DNA from: Metallyticus violacea
Taxonomy: Eukaryota > Arthropoda > Insecta > Mantodea > Metallyticidae
NCBI GenBank assembly: GCA_030762175.1
Contig: CM060831.1
Span: forward strand, 84,584,001 to 84,648,000
Reading direction: 5' to 3'
Length of the DNA stretch: 64,000 nucleotides
Shown: positions 33,150 through 44,689 of the stretch, piece by piece
How the letters are laid out: every line of letters begins with the position of its first letter
How positions within the stretch are numbered: position 1 is the first letter of the stretch
Position numbers and translations under genes: made by a program
The notes under the pieces: model-generated
Told to the model about the DNA's origin: nothing
Database searches by the model: none
Seen by the model: the letters and a program-made list of their open reading frames with translations, nothing else

Positions 33150-34060
33150 GTGTAACAAGCTAGTGCTCCTATTTTCATCAACACTTCATCAGGAATTTGG
33201 TACTAGTGACAACACTTTCAAAAATGTTTTAGACCAGTCCTTATATGAAGAATGCCATTCAGTTCATCACCATCCATCTTGTTTCTTAAAACAGTTTTTA
33301 CAATATTCGTTTGAGTGAATGTCCTTTCAATCTGTGCATTTGAATAAGGTAATATCAGTAGAAAAAATAAAAGTCATAGTTGAAAGTTTTCTAAAGGGTA
33401 TTTATTCCCTAACCCCATATAATTGGCTACTTATTTCCAAAAGTCAATTATGCTTTCAGTATGAGGCCAATTCACCAATGTTAGTTCTTTTCAACCTAAA
33501 ATCTATTTTTGTGATTTCGTCGCGTGTAAATTTCATAAACATTGCCAATGGAACGATGGATGGTTTGAAAACACGCAGACGTTCATGGGGTGAAAGTATT
33601 GAAATATTTTGTAAAATATCAATGTTCGTAGATAATCGTTGTTGTAGATAAGTTTCACTACAAAATTTACACACCTTTCCCTGACAATTTCTGCCTCAGA
33701 AGTGAGTAAATTGACCTTCCTGCTCTTGTATTTTTTTCTTCCCTACAGCGTAGCCTAAATATGGCTCAGGACCTAGGAAATTATTATAATTCCTTTATAA
33801 GACAAGCTCTGCATACAGAAAGGATCACTTTGTGCCAGATCTTCGATAAGCAAGATTAGATCTTTAAGAAGTTTACAGAGATCAGCAGAATCCGATTGAA
33901 ACAATTTATTAACTTACTGCTCTTCTCTCAAAAAGAGGTTTTTCGATCATTAAACGTCTGAAATAAAATTTCAGCAGTGTAGCACTTATCTGTGTTTCTC
34001 ACAATGCTGAAATGTCCTTTTAGTTCAATCCATTGATCAAGAATGCGGTTAACATTTAAA
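33150..34060 (-). pseudogene. second hAT-type transposase remnant (zinc finger 862/DUF4371-like)
   Basis: Read leftward from 34060: NRILDQWIELKGHFSIVRNT and CYTAEILFQTFNDRK, then FLGPEPYLGYAVGKKKYKSR and KVNLLTSEAEIVRERC. Next, in 33456-33674, comes FCSETYLQQRLSTNIDILQN with ISILSPHERLRVFKPSIVPL. The C-terminal dimerisation segment follows near 33340-33240: LPYSNAQIERTFTQTNIVKT and LRNKMDGDELNGIL. This order fits hAT proteins of the type with a DUF4371 core. The N-terminal half is missing; an AT-rich interspersed repeat starts at 34057. Several frame changes are present. Confidence 0.75.
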
Positions 34061-34420
34061 TGGAAAATATCCCATTTTAAGAGCCTAAACACTAATTGAT
34101 AGCAGTCGTTTAACTATATTATATTATTTAATAATTTCATTTTCACATGTTTGTATATTACGCATTATAATATTCAATATAAAGTAACAAACATTTAATA
34201 ATAGTTATTTAGATATATTAATTTAAGAAGTTCATTTAAGAATGTTATTACTTAAGATTAATTTGAAACTTAAAACATTCATTAATTGTTTTAATTATAT
34301 TAATTAAATAACTTCATTTGCATATGTTTTATATTAGTTAAAGAATAGAATGCTCAAGATAAAGACACAAAAATTTATTGGTAATAGATATTTAGCTATG
34401 TTAACAACTGTTAATACTGT
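34057..34420 (+). repeat. interspersed AT-rich repeat, copy 2
   Basis: Partner of 18742-19110. It starts exactly where hAT similarity ends, so it may mark the insertion point that truncated the hAT remnant. It has no coding potential. Confidence 0.6.
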
Positions 34421-35854
34421 TGTTATAAATAAAGAAAGAGGGTTAGTTTGTAATGTTTGTCGCTATGCACTGTGCAATAACTGACTTGTGTAGAAGCACA
34501 TTTCAGAACTACAACACAACAATCCAACTGAATATGCATACGACAAAATTTAGTGATATCTAAAAATATGCTGGAATTCCGTTTTATTGCCAATTTAGTA
34601 TGGCATTAGAGAGGGAAGGTATAGTAATGTGACAGGCATTAGCGTAACAAAATATTCAGTAATTGCTATAATACAAAACAATAATTTCTAGTTTTCTAAA
34701 ACCGGTTAAATTAGAACCCTGTAAAGTCTGATCTTAATTAAAATATAAAATATATATTGAAATAATTATTAATACTGTTTAGTTAAAATTTGGACAAAGG
34801 GAATACAAAACGAAAATGTAATTTAGGGATTATTTACCGATAATAAGGCATAGCACTTTTTCAAGTGATATTTAGTATAATCTATTGGGATTCTTAAGGT
34901 TTTCAATCACTGATCTAGAGGGAATGTACACTCTTGTGTTGGCAACGCTGACGTTCTTTAGCTGCATGGTCGCAAGCCAATAAAATTCATACCTATTTTT
35001 CTTTACACATATTTACTTAGTGTCTAACATTTATAAAAGCTGAATAAATCTACCACACCACCCAAAGCATGCAGGCGACCCAACAACTATTTAAAAATGT
35101 AACCCACTCGGTTAGGTTTCAGTTAACGAGTTACATAGGCATGCCTCGCTTGATTAGGATGGTGCGGAGAAATTCCCTTATTTCTCCCTATAGTAATATT
35201 CAGTAACTGCTGGCGCCTCTGAAAAATAGTGGATAAATGTAATAAAGTTTGAAACTGTGAATAATGGTACAGACGCGATGCTCATTTTGCAGAAAATGAA
35301 TGAGTTGAAATGAGCAAAATAGAAATAAATATTTGCAAGGTGTGCAGAAGTCGTAGAAAATTAACTGAAGAGTATAGGATGAGCGTGGTAATGGTTAATA
35401 ACAGCAGATTGCCATGGACTTAAGGGAAATAGAATACAAAACATATTGAGGTAATAAAATGTAGTAATAAATTTTGTATTACAATAACTTCCCATTTCTT
35501 CAATAATCGAAATAAATCTTGCTTTTATTAACAGAATTTTCCAATTTTAACAGTTAAATAATATGCAAAATTTCTAACTAAATATGTGATTGCAAGACAT
35601 TACATTGCTATACTAATCGGATCTCAGCAATTAAAAAAAAAAAAGTAACCAATTTACACTTTACACAAGAAATTGCCAGGTGACATTGAAATCTTGGGGG
35701 AATAAAAAAAAAAAAAAAAAAAAAGGACAGTTATAATATAGAATGATGTAAATAATTCTGGCGATTTTTTTTCTGTAAGGATTTCAATTATTGTGCTGCC
35801 ACAGCGAAAATCCTTTCAAAGAACTTGTACATTTTTCATTATTTAGGCTGATTC
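34421..35854. other. 1.4 kb without a recognisable gene
   Basis: AT-rich, with two A-rich runs near 35630-35725. Nothing was recognised on either strand. Confidence 0.4.
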
Positions 35855-36182
35855 TGCATACAAATATAATTCTCAAACACACATTAGATTAGTATTTCAA
35901 ATTTGTTATTTTCACAACGATGCTTTTGTTAAATATAAAACATATGCATCATTATAAATACAGTTTATAATTTCTCGTTTTATTTTAAAATAATATAGAG
36001 AAAATTAGAAGCAAGAACATTTCTTAAATGTGGTTTTGTATACTTTACTTCTTATTGTCCCTAATTTTTAGAAACTAAATTTCTTATTTATCGAATTTAT
36101 CTAATTATCGAATTAGTGGTTTCAGGTATACCACCCCTCCTAATGGCCCGAGTCCCCTGGTTTCAAAAACTGCTTTTTTTTG

Positions 36183-36478
36183 TTGGTCCTGGTGGTGTAG
36201 TGGTTACCATACTTGCCTCCTAAACCCAAAACGCGGGCTCGAACCCGGCCAGGACCGATGGATTTTTTCGGGCGTAAAAATCCTAAGTATGGCTTCCTTC
36301 GGAAGGGAAGTAAAGCCGTGGGTGCCGTGTCGTACATTTACGGCACGAAAAAGAACCTCAAGCCTGAAAGAGAGGCCTCTGAGCAAAATTTGTCGGCCGT
36401 TTCACGCCCTGAGTTGAATGGGACGCTGATGACCTGAGATGTTAAAGAGCGTCCATAAATAAATAAACAAAAAAAAAA
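36183..36478 (+). repeat. SINE-A, full length
   Basis: The head TGGTCCTGGTGGTGTAGTGG, loop CTCCTAA, B box GGCTCGAACCC and GGCCAGGACCGA are all intact. The body is close to the other copies and the 3' end is GATGTTAAAGAGCGTCC, then ATAAATAAAC and an A run. Flanks AAAAACTGCTTTTTT and AAAAAACTGTTTTT suggest a target duplication. This is the best-preserved SINE-A head in the window. Confidence 0.93.
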
Positions 36479-36631
36479 CTGTTTTTATTTCATTCAAGGC
36501 AGTATTTGTGGAGTATTGTTGCGAAAAAGCCAATGCAGCCGCTAGAGTAAATCTTAAATTTTGGGTTTCAGGTAAACCCCCACTTAATCTGATTTCCCTG
36601 ATTTCATAAACTATTGTTCTTATTCTATTTA

Positions 36632-36925
36632 GTCGGTCCTGGTGGTGCAGTGGAAACCATACATGCCTCCTAAACCCAAGATTACGGGTTCAAACCCTGC
36701 CAGGATCGATGGCTTTTTTCGGGTGTAAAAATCCTAAGTATGGCTTCCTTCGGAAGGGAAGTAAAGCCGTGGGTCCCGTGTCGTACATTAACGGCACAAT
36801 AAAAGAACCTCAAGCCTGAAAGAAGAGATCTCTGGGCAAAATTTCACGCCCTGAATTGAATGGAACGCTAATGACCTGAGATGTTAAAGAGCGTCCGGAA
36901 AAGAAAAGAAAAAAAAGAAAAAAAG
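36632..36925 (+). repeat. SINE-A, full length, with perfect 11 bp target duplication
   Basis: The head starts GTCGGTCCTGGTGGTGCAGT and the B box reads GGGTTCAAACCC. A deletion removes the GTCGGCCG part of the body. The tail is AAAAG-rich. TATTCTATTTA occurs at 36621-36631 and 36926-36936. Confidence 0.93.
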
Positions 36926-37587
36926 TATTCTATTTAAATGGTATATACGGAGATTCGTTATGAATAAAAACATACTAATGCCACTAGAACGTTTTTTAAA
37001 TTTTGGGATGAGGGCAAATCCCCCTCTTAATAGTCAGATTCACAAAGTTCATGATTTTTTTTTATTTTATTTAAATGGTATACACACGAAACAAATATTA
37101 ATACCGCTAGAGGGAAATTTAAATTTGGATAATCCCACTTGCTAATAGTCCAATTTCACTGATTTACAGAAACTATTTTTCTTTTGTTATTTCAATGGCA
37201 TTTATCGAGTTTTCTTTGATGATATTTAAAATTGCGACCATTAGAGCCATTTTTAAATTTCGCTTTTACCCCCAAAATTATTTTCACGTATCCTTCTAGC
37301 GGTCCGATTATCATGATTTTTGAAAACTACTTTAAATATTTATTTTAATGAAATTTATCAAATTTTGTTGAGATAAAGCAAAAATTGCGGCAGTTAGAGC
37401 AATTTTTCACCTTTTCCTTTCTAATTTCGCCTTAGGTTAACCCCCATCGGCAATTGTCCAATAATGCTGGTTATCGAACTCGATGAATCGTTTTTAATTT
37501 ATACTTATATGCCGAGTTTCGTTGAGGAAAAAATTGTGTTCGCTAGAACGTTAATAGACACACATACATGTGTGTGTATATTGCAAT

Positions 37588-37945
37588 TTCAAGTGTGACT
37601 TTATCTAATTGTTTTATCCTTATATACTTTTATTATTACTGTTAATTTGTAACATTGTTAAGTGTTATTTTATTTTTCATTTATATTGTTTGCACCTCTG
37701 GTATTGCTTTTAAGTTGGCTTATTAAGCTTTATTTGCTTTTGCGTGTTTTACTTTTGACTTCTTTACTATTTATCTATTATTCTTTTAATTTTATTTCTT
37801 ACTTTCTCTGTGTTTTCTAAAAGACTTAAGCAATTTCAAGTGTGACTTTATCTAAGTGTTTTATCCTTATCTACTTTTATTATTATTGTTAATTTGTTAC
37901 ATTGTTAATAGTGTTACTTTATTTTTATTTTCATTTATATATAGG
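37588..37945 (+). repeat. local tandem duplication of about 240 bp spacing
   Basis: The block starting GCAATTTCAAGTGTGACTTT at about 37590 recurs at about 37831 and continues in parallel through ACTGTTAATTTGT for about 110 bases. It lies inside composite copy II. Confidence 0.75.
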
Positions 37946-38060
37946 GAGAAGAGAGACAAGAGTACCTAGTAGGTACAATCAATGTGGATTTGGAAAAATC
38001 TTTCTATTGGTACAACCACAACAGCTTACATTCCTCCTGAATTCGCCAAAATTAGCTAAG

Positions 38061-38588
38061 AAATAGTAAAATTTTCATGGGAGCGGCTGCAATAGCTTAT
38101 TCCTACGGAATTCCCTAACAGCTCATGCACACCGTTAAGGACACACTATTTGAGCTACGCAAACATGCATTTCCGGACATCCCCCCTTTTTTTTCTTTTG
38201 CCTACTTTACCTTCCATTCTCGATCAGTTTCTTTATAGGCTTTAATTAACCGTTTTATCTTCATATAATAAATTCCTGTTTTTTTATCTAAAGTTTTATT
38301 TACTTATATTTCAACCTACTTTCTTTACTGCGTAAAGAAGCACACACAATATATACAACGGCCATCTTACCAACAATATAAGGAAGTGATTTCCATTTAT
38401 GGGTCTCCCCATACTTCTTTTTGTTTGGATGTAAAAATGACTGCACAGTTGCCAACATATATATACACCATGTGCAAGTTAGATTTTATCTTCAAATTGT
38501 TTGGAAAATTATCAAAAATATTTAACCTCCTTACTGTGGCAAATGCAGCTGCATCATTTATTGAACATAAATTATCTTAAAAGATTTC
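38061..38588. other. 0.5 kb without a recognisable gene
   Basis: The open frame 38386-38580 shows no known motif. The sequence leads directly into a SINE-B. Confidence 0.4.
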
Positions 38589-38868
38589 ACCGCCACGATG
38601 GCCGAGGTCGTTAAGGTGCGGACTCGTGAGCGGGAGGTCTGGGGTTCGAATCCCACCAGAACCATCCTCCCTGGCTGAAGTTTTTTCCAGGTTTTCCTCA
38701 GTCCTCATAAATGGCAAATGCCGGGGAGGTACCCTAAACTTAGGCCTGGAACGTTTACTTCCTTAAAAAAATCATTTCCCAATATATCATTTCATCTCAG
38801 GTATCATCAGTATCCACCGTCTGTGGTGCCTCAGTAGTAAAAACGGGCGTTAAACACTATTGGGAAAA
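38589..38868 (+). repeat. SINE-B, full length with poly-A tail
   Basis: A complete copy: CCGCCACGATGGCCGAGG, GACTCGTGAGCGGGAGG, GGGTTCGAATCCC, the body, and GGGCGTTAAACACTATTGGG followed by A15 or so. Flanks AAAAGATTTC and AAAAGATTTG are the probable target duplication. The next 700 bases (38880-39612) hold nothing recognised. Confidence 0.93.
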
Positions 38869-39612
38869 AAAAAAAAAAAGATTTGACCTATTAGATGACA
38901 GATAGTGTATTGCACTGTCAAGCGTTTATATCATAAAAGAACGGGTATTTGCTTTATATGTACACTATGAGTCCCAGTCAGCCATCTTCCAGCTATAAGC
39001 ACAGGTAAACCCCCCCCCCCAAAAGAAGAAGATTTTCGAGTAAATTCCCAGCGTTACCTATCTGAAATTTCCTTAAATGTTCTGCTTGCAATTCATGAAC
39101 AACTGCTCTTAATGTGCAGGGATTTTATTGTTGTATGTATTAAAATGGCTCACCCACAATATAACACTATGATATAAAACATTTTTGTATAACTGTGTGT
39201 TAACATTAGCAGAGAACTTTTTTAATGTTCCGGTTCCAAATAAAATTTCCAAACGAAAACGATGTGATAAAGAAATTCTCTGCCAATCTATAGAGTAACT
39301 AAATTGCTAAAATTGAAAGAGGTTTTGTTACTAAAATTACAACAGGTTGACGACAAATTCGTGTGAATTTTCAAAATACCGCTGATTTAAGGTGAGGTGG
39401 GATTTCGTTTGTTCGCAGCACAAAAAAATTGCAATTATTTCACAAAATTCTTTTGGGCAATTAAACCTTCCTGCATGTTATACTGCAATTGCAAGGCAAA
39501 TATATGCTTTGTAATTTTTAAAACTCTAGATTCAAATACTCGCAGTTTTTTATGCATTAAGCGAGATTTTCAGCAAGATTCTGCTACTACTCACACCGAA
39601 TTTAATAGTATT

Positions 39613-39652
39613 TACTATCGAGACACCACATGCGGTGGACACTGATCATACC
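39613..39652 (-). repeat. SINE-B 3' end fragment
   Basis: Forty bases (GAGACACCACATGCGGTGGACACTGATCATAC in parts) match the reversed 3' part of SINE-B. The rest is missing. Confidence 0.6.
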
Positions 39653-39654
39653 CG

Positions 39655-40500
39655 GGGAGTTCTAAAAGTTCTCGGCCTGACAAAGAGAACACAAGATTTA
39701 AGATATTTTTCAACATAGTAAACTTGTAAATCAATACATTTAGATCCACGACTTCCCGACTTTTTAATACTGTTAGTAAAACATATTTGTCCAACCATGA
39801 ATAATAAGCGTCTGTTTCAGTTTTAGCCTCTTCATTTGATGTGAAACTTCGTCCACAAGCCACGTGTTTAGATTTGGGAACAAAAAGTAAACGCTTAGAG
39901 CCAAAACCGGCAAATATGGCAGATGTGGAAGCACTTGAGGACGAAAAATCATGCATTTTGCAGCAACAATAACAGAGTGTGTAAAGGAGCATTATTATGA
40001 TGAAAGAGATCTTTCTTTTTCGCAAGGTGTGGACGTTTAGCTTAATTCATTTGGTCCAATAGTGAAATGTAATACTTCTAGTTGATGCTTTTGCCTTTCT
40101 GGATGTAGTTTACAAGCTCTACACCATGATAATCCCAGAAAACCGTTATCATGACTTTTCTGCAGAGGGAACCTCGCTTTCTTTGCTTCACTGTCACCTG
40201 TTGCCACTCACTGTTTGGACTTCTCCTTCGTCTGACGTGTAGTGATAAACACACATTTCATTTATGGTTATGAAACGTCGGAGAAATCCACCGGAATTGC
40301 TTTAAACAAATGTAAACAATCTTTCGAAATGTTCATTCGAATGCGTTTTTGGAACAAGTTACCAAACGCAGCACCATCGAGAGGAAATCTTTCTGATACC
40401 CAAAAATTCCTGTAAAATGTAATGGACATGGCCAATTGGGTTCTTTGCAATGTCAGCCAACTCACTTATCATTACTAGCTGCCACCTAATAAAATAATTA
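39655..40500 (-). pseudogene. mariner family 3 transposase remnant (M6)
   Basis: Reading leftward from 40500: GHVHYILQEFLGIRK-like helix, QKRIRMNISKDCLHLF, FLRRFITINE (first catalytic region, D replaced), a VMITVFWDYHGV-like strand, HHNNAPLHT (second motif, HNN instead of HDN), a broken third motif, then FTSNEEAKTETDAYYSWLDK and LLELPG. The order fits a mariner transposase C-terminal two thirds, different from families 1 and 2. Frames change several times. The N-terminal helix-turn-helix and the terminal repeats were not found. Confidence 0.75.
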
Positions 40501-40949
40501 AATTAAGTTGCTCTATAATCCCAAATGTGGAACTGATAGATGTAGGTAGCCTTACGTGTGGTCTACATACAAGATATGTATTACATTTAAACATTATCTA
40601 GCACATCTGATAGGAAAGGCATTAAATCTAAGGTTACAGAAAAATGTTGTAATTGCAACGTGTTCTGGCTTACCTGTACGTAAACCAACAGTTAAACCGT
40701 TCCAAAAAATCTAGGCCTTCTCTGTGACATATTTGCATGAGTAGTTTTTCAACTGTAAGAGCAATGCATCAAATATTCAGTATTTAAGCAATAATATGAC
40801 TTAGTGTTGGATGTACTATATTGTATTAATATTTTATAACAGAACATGAGATGAGAACCGAAAATGAGATGTTATACATAATTAATCCATATAAACTAAC
40901 CTCGTTTTGTCAGAAAAGTGTGAGCATGGTAATATATGTTAAAATAATA
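40501..40949. other. 0.45 kb without a recognisable gene
   Basis: AT-rich with no motif recognised. It may include the 5' part of the LINE that follows. Confidence 0.35.
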
Positions 40950-42607
40950 ACACTAACTAAAATATGTAAATATTGCAATGAAAAGATTTGAGATAGTGGG
41001 GATAAAATTATTCCTTGTGAACTTCAATGCATAATTCTTTGTGGCAGATATAGATCTCCTAGTTCCAAATTATGTGAAGCTTATTCTAGTCGACTTCAAC
41101 ATTAATGTTGCTTATAATTAATTCAATGATTTATTAAAAATCTACAATCTCAAGGAAGCTACATCTGGCTTTTGTCCTAGTAGGTTCACTGTAACTTAAG
41201 CTTAACTTTATATTACATTATCACTAATCTTAATGAAAACAGGTTGAAAATGAATTTCATATTTCAGACCATACAACCCAAATAATTGATAGTGTAAGTT
41301 GCCAAATGCAAGTAGATATTCAATTTTTGATTGTTAGTTATAACAGGGAAACCATAATAATGAAACTATGTGAAAAACAATCTTGTGAAAACTGGTCTGA
41401 TGTTTACAAGGCACCAAACACTAATAAAAATTAGAATGCATTCTTTAAAATACTTATCCATTATCTAAATAGCTTGTCCTAAAATAAAATAAAAAAAACC
41501 TGTAGTAAAGAAAAATTGCCAATGAAAGAAAGGTGAACACTTAATACAAAATAAATTTTTTATATAATTTTCAAAATACCATATTGATTATAAGTAGTTA
41601 TTTAATCACCACAAAAACAATATGTTAAGGTTTCTTATCAAATAAGGCAGATACTTTATTATGAGTAGCAAATTCTGCTAACAAAATAAAAACAATATGG
41701 AATTCAATAAATAACCACATCTTATAGGTGAAGAAACATACTATTATTATTTTAATTCAGTATGGGTAAAAAACAAGTAATCTATCAGGTGTTTGAAATA
41801 TATTCAACAACCACTTCCTTATGATAATACATTATTCTCAAAACATCAGTGACTCTTCATTACTAAGGGATTAACAAACACAATCTATATCCATGAGACA
41901 AATGACAAAGAATTATACGAGTTCAAAATGAGATTTAATAATAAGGGCCCTATATTTGGGATGGATTTTTGTGCATTTTTAAAAAATGCTTGAAATTGCT
42001 ACTAAATATTCCAGTTTATTAAATGAACTATTTAACAAATGATGAAATATTTCCAGATGAGTTTAAAATAATGTAGTTAGCCCAATGTTCAAAAGAGGAT
42101 GTGAATATCAACATTTGGAAAAAAATTTGAAAAAAAACTTTTAATTAGAATATCTAATGTTTTAAACAATAAGATATTGCTACATTGGCAACGTGGTTTT
42201 AGGAAAGGAATTCTATTTCACTGCAGTAAGGAAATTTATTCATGAATGTTTAGATAAAATGAACCAAAGTAAAAACACAGTAGGTCTATTAAAGACCCAA
42301 CTAAAGCTTTGGAGAGTGTGTTTTCTAGAACTCTTATTATATAAATTGGAATATTATGGTCTAAGAAATAAAGGTAATCTAATTCTTCATTCCTAAGAAA
42401 CTGCTTACTGCAGTGAAATAAATTGTGAATCTGGCAACTATAAACAATACACTCTGGTTATAAAGAAGTACACAAGGATGTTCCTCAAGAATAAGTCTTA
42501 GGTTCATTGCTATTTTTAATTTACATAAATAACTTTCCAGAAGCAAATGAATATAAAGTAATCTCTTATGCTGATGATATGTCACTTATATGCATCAATA
42601 GTTATCT

Positions 42608-42894
42608 TGTGGGTGGCAGAGGTCATTAAGGCGCAAAATCGTGAGCAGGAAGTCTGGTTCGAATTCCACCGGGACTGTCCTCCCTGACTGGGTTTTTTTC
42701 CAGGTTTTTTGTCCTTAGTGCTCATAACTGGCAAATGCTGGGGAGGTACCCTAAACTTAGGCCTGGAACGTTTCCTTCCTTAAAAATACCCTTTCCCAAT
42801 ATATCATTTCATGTAATGTATCATCAGTGTCCACCGCCTGTGGTGCCTCAGTGGTAAAATCGGGCGTTAAATACTAATAAAAAAAAAAAAAAAT
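42608..42894 (+). repeat. SINE-B inserted in LINE D
   Basis: Near full length, from GGGTGGCAGAGGTCATTAAGG to GGGCGTTAAATACTAAT and a poly-A tail. The B box GGTTCGAATTCC is slightly altered. It interrupts the reverse transcriptase just after the YADD motif. Confidence 0.9.
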
Positions 42895-43239
42895 TAGAAG
42901 ACAACATATGCCAAAAACATGAAGGAAATCTTATAATTTATAAAAAAAAAAAAAAAAAAAAACATGTTGATTCTAATGCCAACAAAACTATATAGATTCT
43001 ACTTCAGCACAATGGTAAAACAGCACTCCACCATTGTCTACATGTAGCTGTTCATAATAAGTCATTTAGCAAGTCAATAACCACAACTTTCTGGGAATTT
43101 ACATTGATTGTAATTTATCTATTGAAAAACATATTCTTGAAATTTGCAATAAAATAAGAAAAAATTTAAATTTAATAAAGCACTTTTCAAATTACATAGA
43201 ACCAGAATATTTAAAAAGTATATACCTACATATTTTTTT

Positions 43240-43505
43240 TAATAGTGTTTTATGTCTGTTTTAATTCCTGAGGCACCACAGATGGACACTGATGATACAT
43301 GAGACAAAATGCTAAACTGGGAAAGGATTTTCTTTTTTAAAGGAAGGAAGTATTTCAGGACTAAGTTTAGAGTACTGTCCAGGCATTTGCCACTCATGAG
43401 GAATGAGGAAAACCTGCAAGAATAAAAGCTCAGTCAGGGAAGATGGTCCTGGTGGAAACTGAACCCCAGACCTCCTGCTAACATTAATGAACTTGGTCAA
43501 TCATG
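43240..43505 (-). repeat. SINE-B, reverse copy inserted in LINE D
   Basis: The 3' end is GTGTTTTATGTCTGTTTTAA as read on plus. The body carries CTAAGTTTAGAGTACTGTCC and the head is decayed (ACTGAACCCCAGACC). LINE D similarity resumes at 43506. Confidence 0.88.
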
Positions 43506-43714
43506 GACATATACCATCTAAAGAATAAACAATCCTGCAAGTTAGCATTTAAGATAAATAACATTCTTACAGTCATGCTATTTAGGCATATAAACTGATA
43601 AAATTAGTAAAATGGAAATCATTGTTCATAAATAAAAATCTGTACTGTTATCACACTAGAGCTCATGTCAACTATCGTAGAGTAATTATAACCAAAAAAG
43701 CAACAGAACAATTT

Positions 43715-44640
43715 CTTAAATAACAAGATATTTTCTTTATTAACAAAATGCCAGATTGCATTAAAAATTACAATAACAAATCTATTTATAAAGTCTTAAA
43801 AATTTATTTAAATTACATTTAAATTTACATGAACAGATTGTCAATCATATTATTGTACATGTTGGTCATAGGAAATGTTCAGAATTACTTAAAGAAGTAT
43901 TACAACTTAATCGTATTTTAAGCTCTTATTGTGTATATATGATAGTTTCAGACTATATTGATAAAGCTTAATAATTGTACTAATAAGGCTATGGAAATAC
44001 ATAAATTCAAATTCAATTATATATGGACCTGCATATCATAAACTGCAAAATCACATTTCCAATAAATTACATTAGAAAAGATAACATAAATATTGCACAA
44101 TTTAATTATTACATGTTGTAACATTATGTTTTGCTACCATTCATTTCTCCTTTTGCAATTAATCTTTAGCAAGTAAATCATAGAGTACATTTGTACCATT
44201 CTTTTAATTAGCATTTTATTCAATGTTTTAAAATAAACACACAATATAGTATTTATAGACTTTATTTTCGTCATTTATTAATTATGTAAATTTTTAATGC
44301 ATTACACATTCAAAACAAGTAAAAGATAAAAATGTAGTGCACCTGCATTCAGAAATAGAACAAGTGCACGTACAACAAAGTCAAAGTTAATTTAGGTACT
44401 TTGATATCGGAAAAGCAGTTCACTATATGACAGTAAAATACTAACTACACTCTTCAAGGTGATTTGGATGTTCCTAAAGACAACCTGACAAATAATCAAA
44501 ATGCCATGTATTTATTTTTAATAAGTTTAAGCAGTCATTGCTTGTGAATTTTAAATTTCAAATATATCCATTAAGACAAATTTCATATAAATTTAAATCT
44601 TGACTTAGAGAGTTTTCAAATCCAATCAAAATAATGATTT
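43715..44640 (+). repeat. duplicated block, copy 1 (LINE D 3' end plus flank)
   Basis: The first 250 bases (AACAAAATGCCAGATTGCAT, GTTGGTCATAGGAAATGTTC) and a later part (CTGCATTCAGAAATAGAA, TTTCAAATATATCCATTAAG) recur in the same order at 47835-48345. The second part is not recognisable as LINE coding sequence. Confidence 0.7.
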
Positions 44641-44689
44641 TAACAGTTACAAAGACAACAACATATAAATTGTTCTTAAGGCTACTGTA

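Larger units (their letters stand above)
35855..38060 (+). repeat. composite repeat element, copy II
   Basis: It has the same order as 8770-10560: leader (GTTAAATATAAAACATATG), tandem units of about 145 bp (36020-37560, with CCGCTAGAG and CCACTAGAACG words and the TTTCGTTGAG motif), and the shared far end CCTAGTAGGTACAATCAATG near 37957. Two SINE-A copies interrupt the array (36183 and 36632). A local duplication at 37588-37945 is not seen in copy I. There is no coding sequence. Divergence between units is similar in both copies, so the array predates their spread. Confidence 0.7.
40950..43960 (+). pseudogene. LINE D, a second LINE lineage with YADD reverse transcriptase
   Basis: An endonuclease relic near 41040 reads CGRYRSPSSKL in one frame and VDFNINVAYN (GDFN motif) in another. 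Reverse transcriptase follows: SPMFKRGCEYQ (finger), TAVRKFIHECLDKMNQS and LLLYKLEYYGLRNKGN (42193-42396), VLGSLLFLIYINNFPEANEY and YADDMSLICIN (catalytic YADD near 42565). After a SINE-B (42608) the thumb resumes with FWEFTLIVIYLLKN and YIEPEYLKSIYLHIF. After a second SINE-B (43240) the C-terminal end follows with KAF-INNILTVMLFRHIN and FINKMPDCIKNYNNKS. There is no RNase H or CCHC zone. It differs from the Jockey/I copies and resembles short-ORF2 LINEs of the CR1/Jockey type. It is heavily broken. Confidence 0.75.

Noticed and set aside
36183..36260. Possible functional tRNA gene
   Set aside because: The tRNA-like sequence is always followed by the same SINE body and flanked by target duplications, and it occurs several times. 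It is a SINE head.
39615..40025. 136-codon minus-strand frame as a new cysteine-rich protein
   Set aside because: Motifs NEEAKTETDAYYSWLDK and the neighbouring frames show that it is a shifted mariner transposase.
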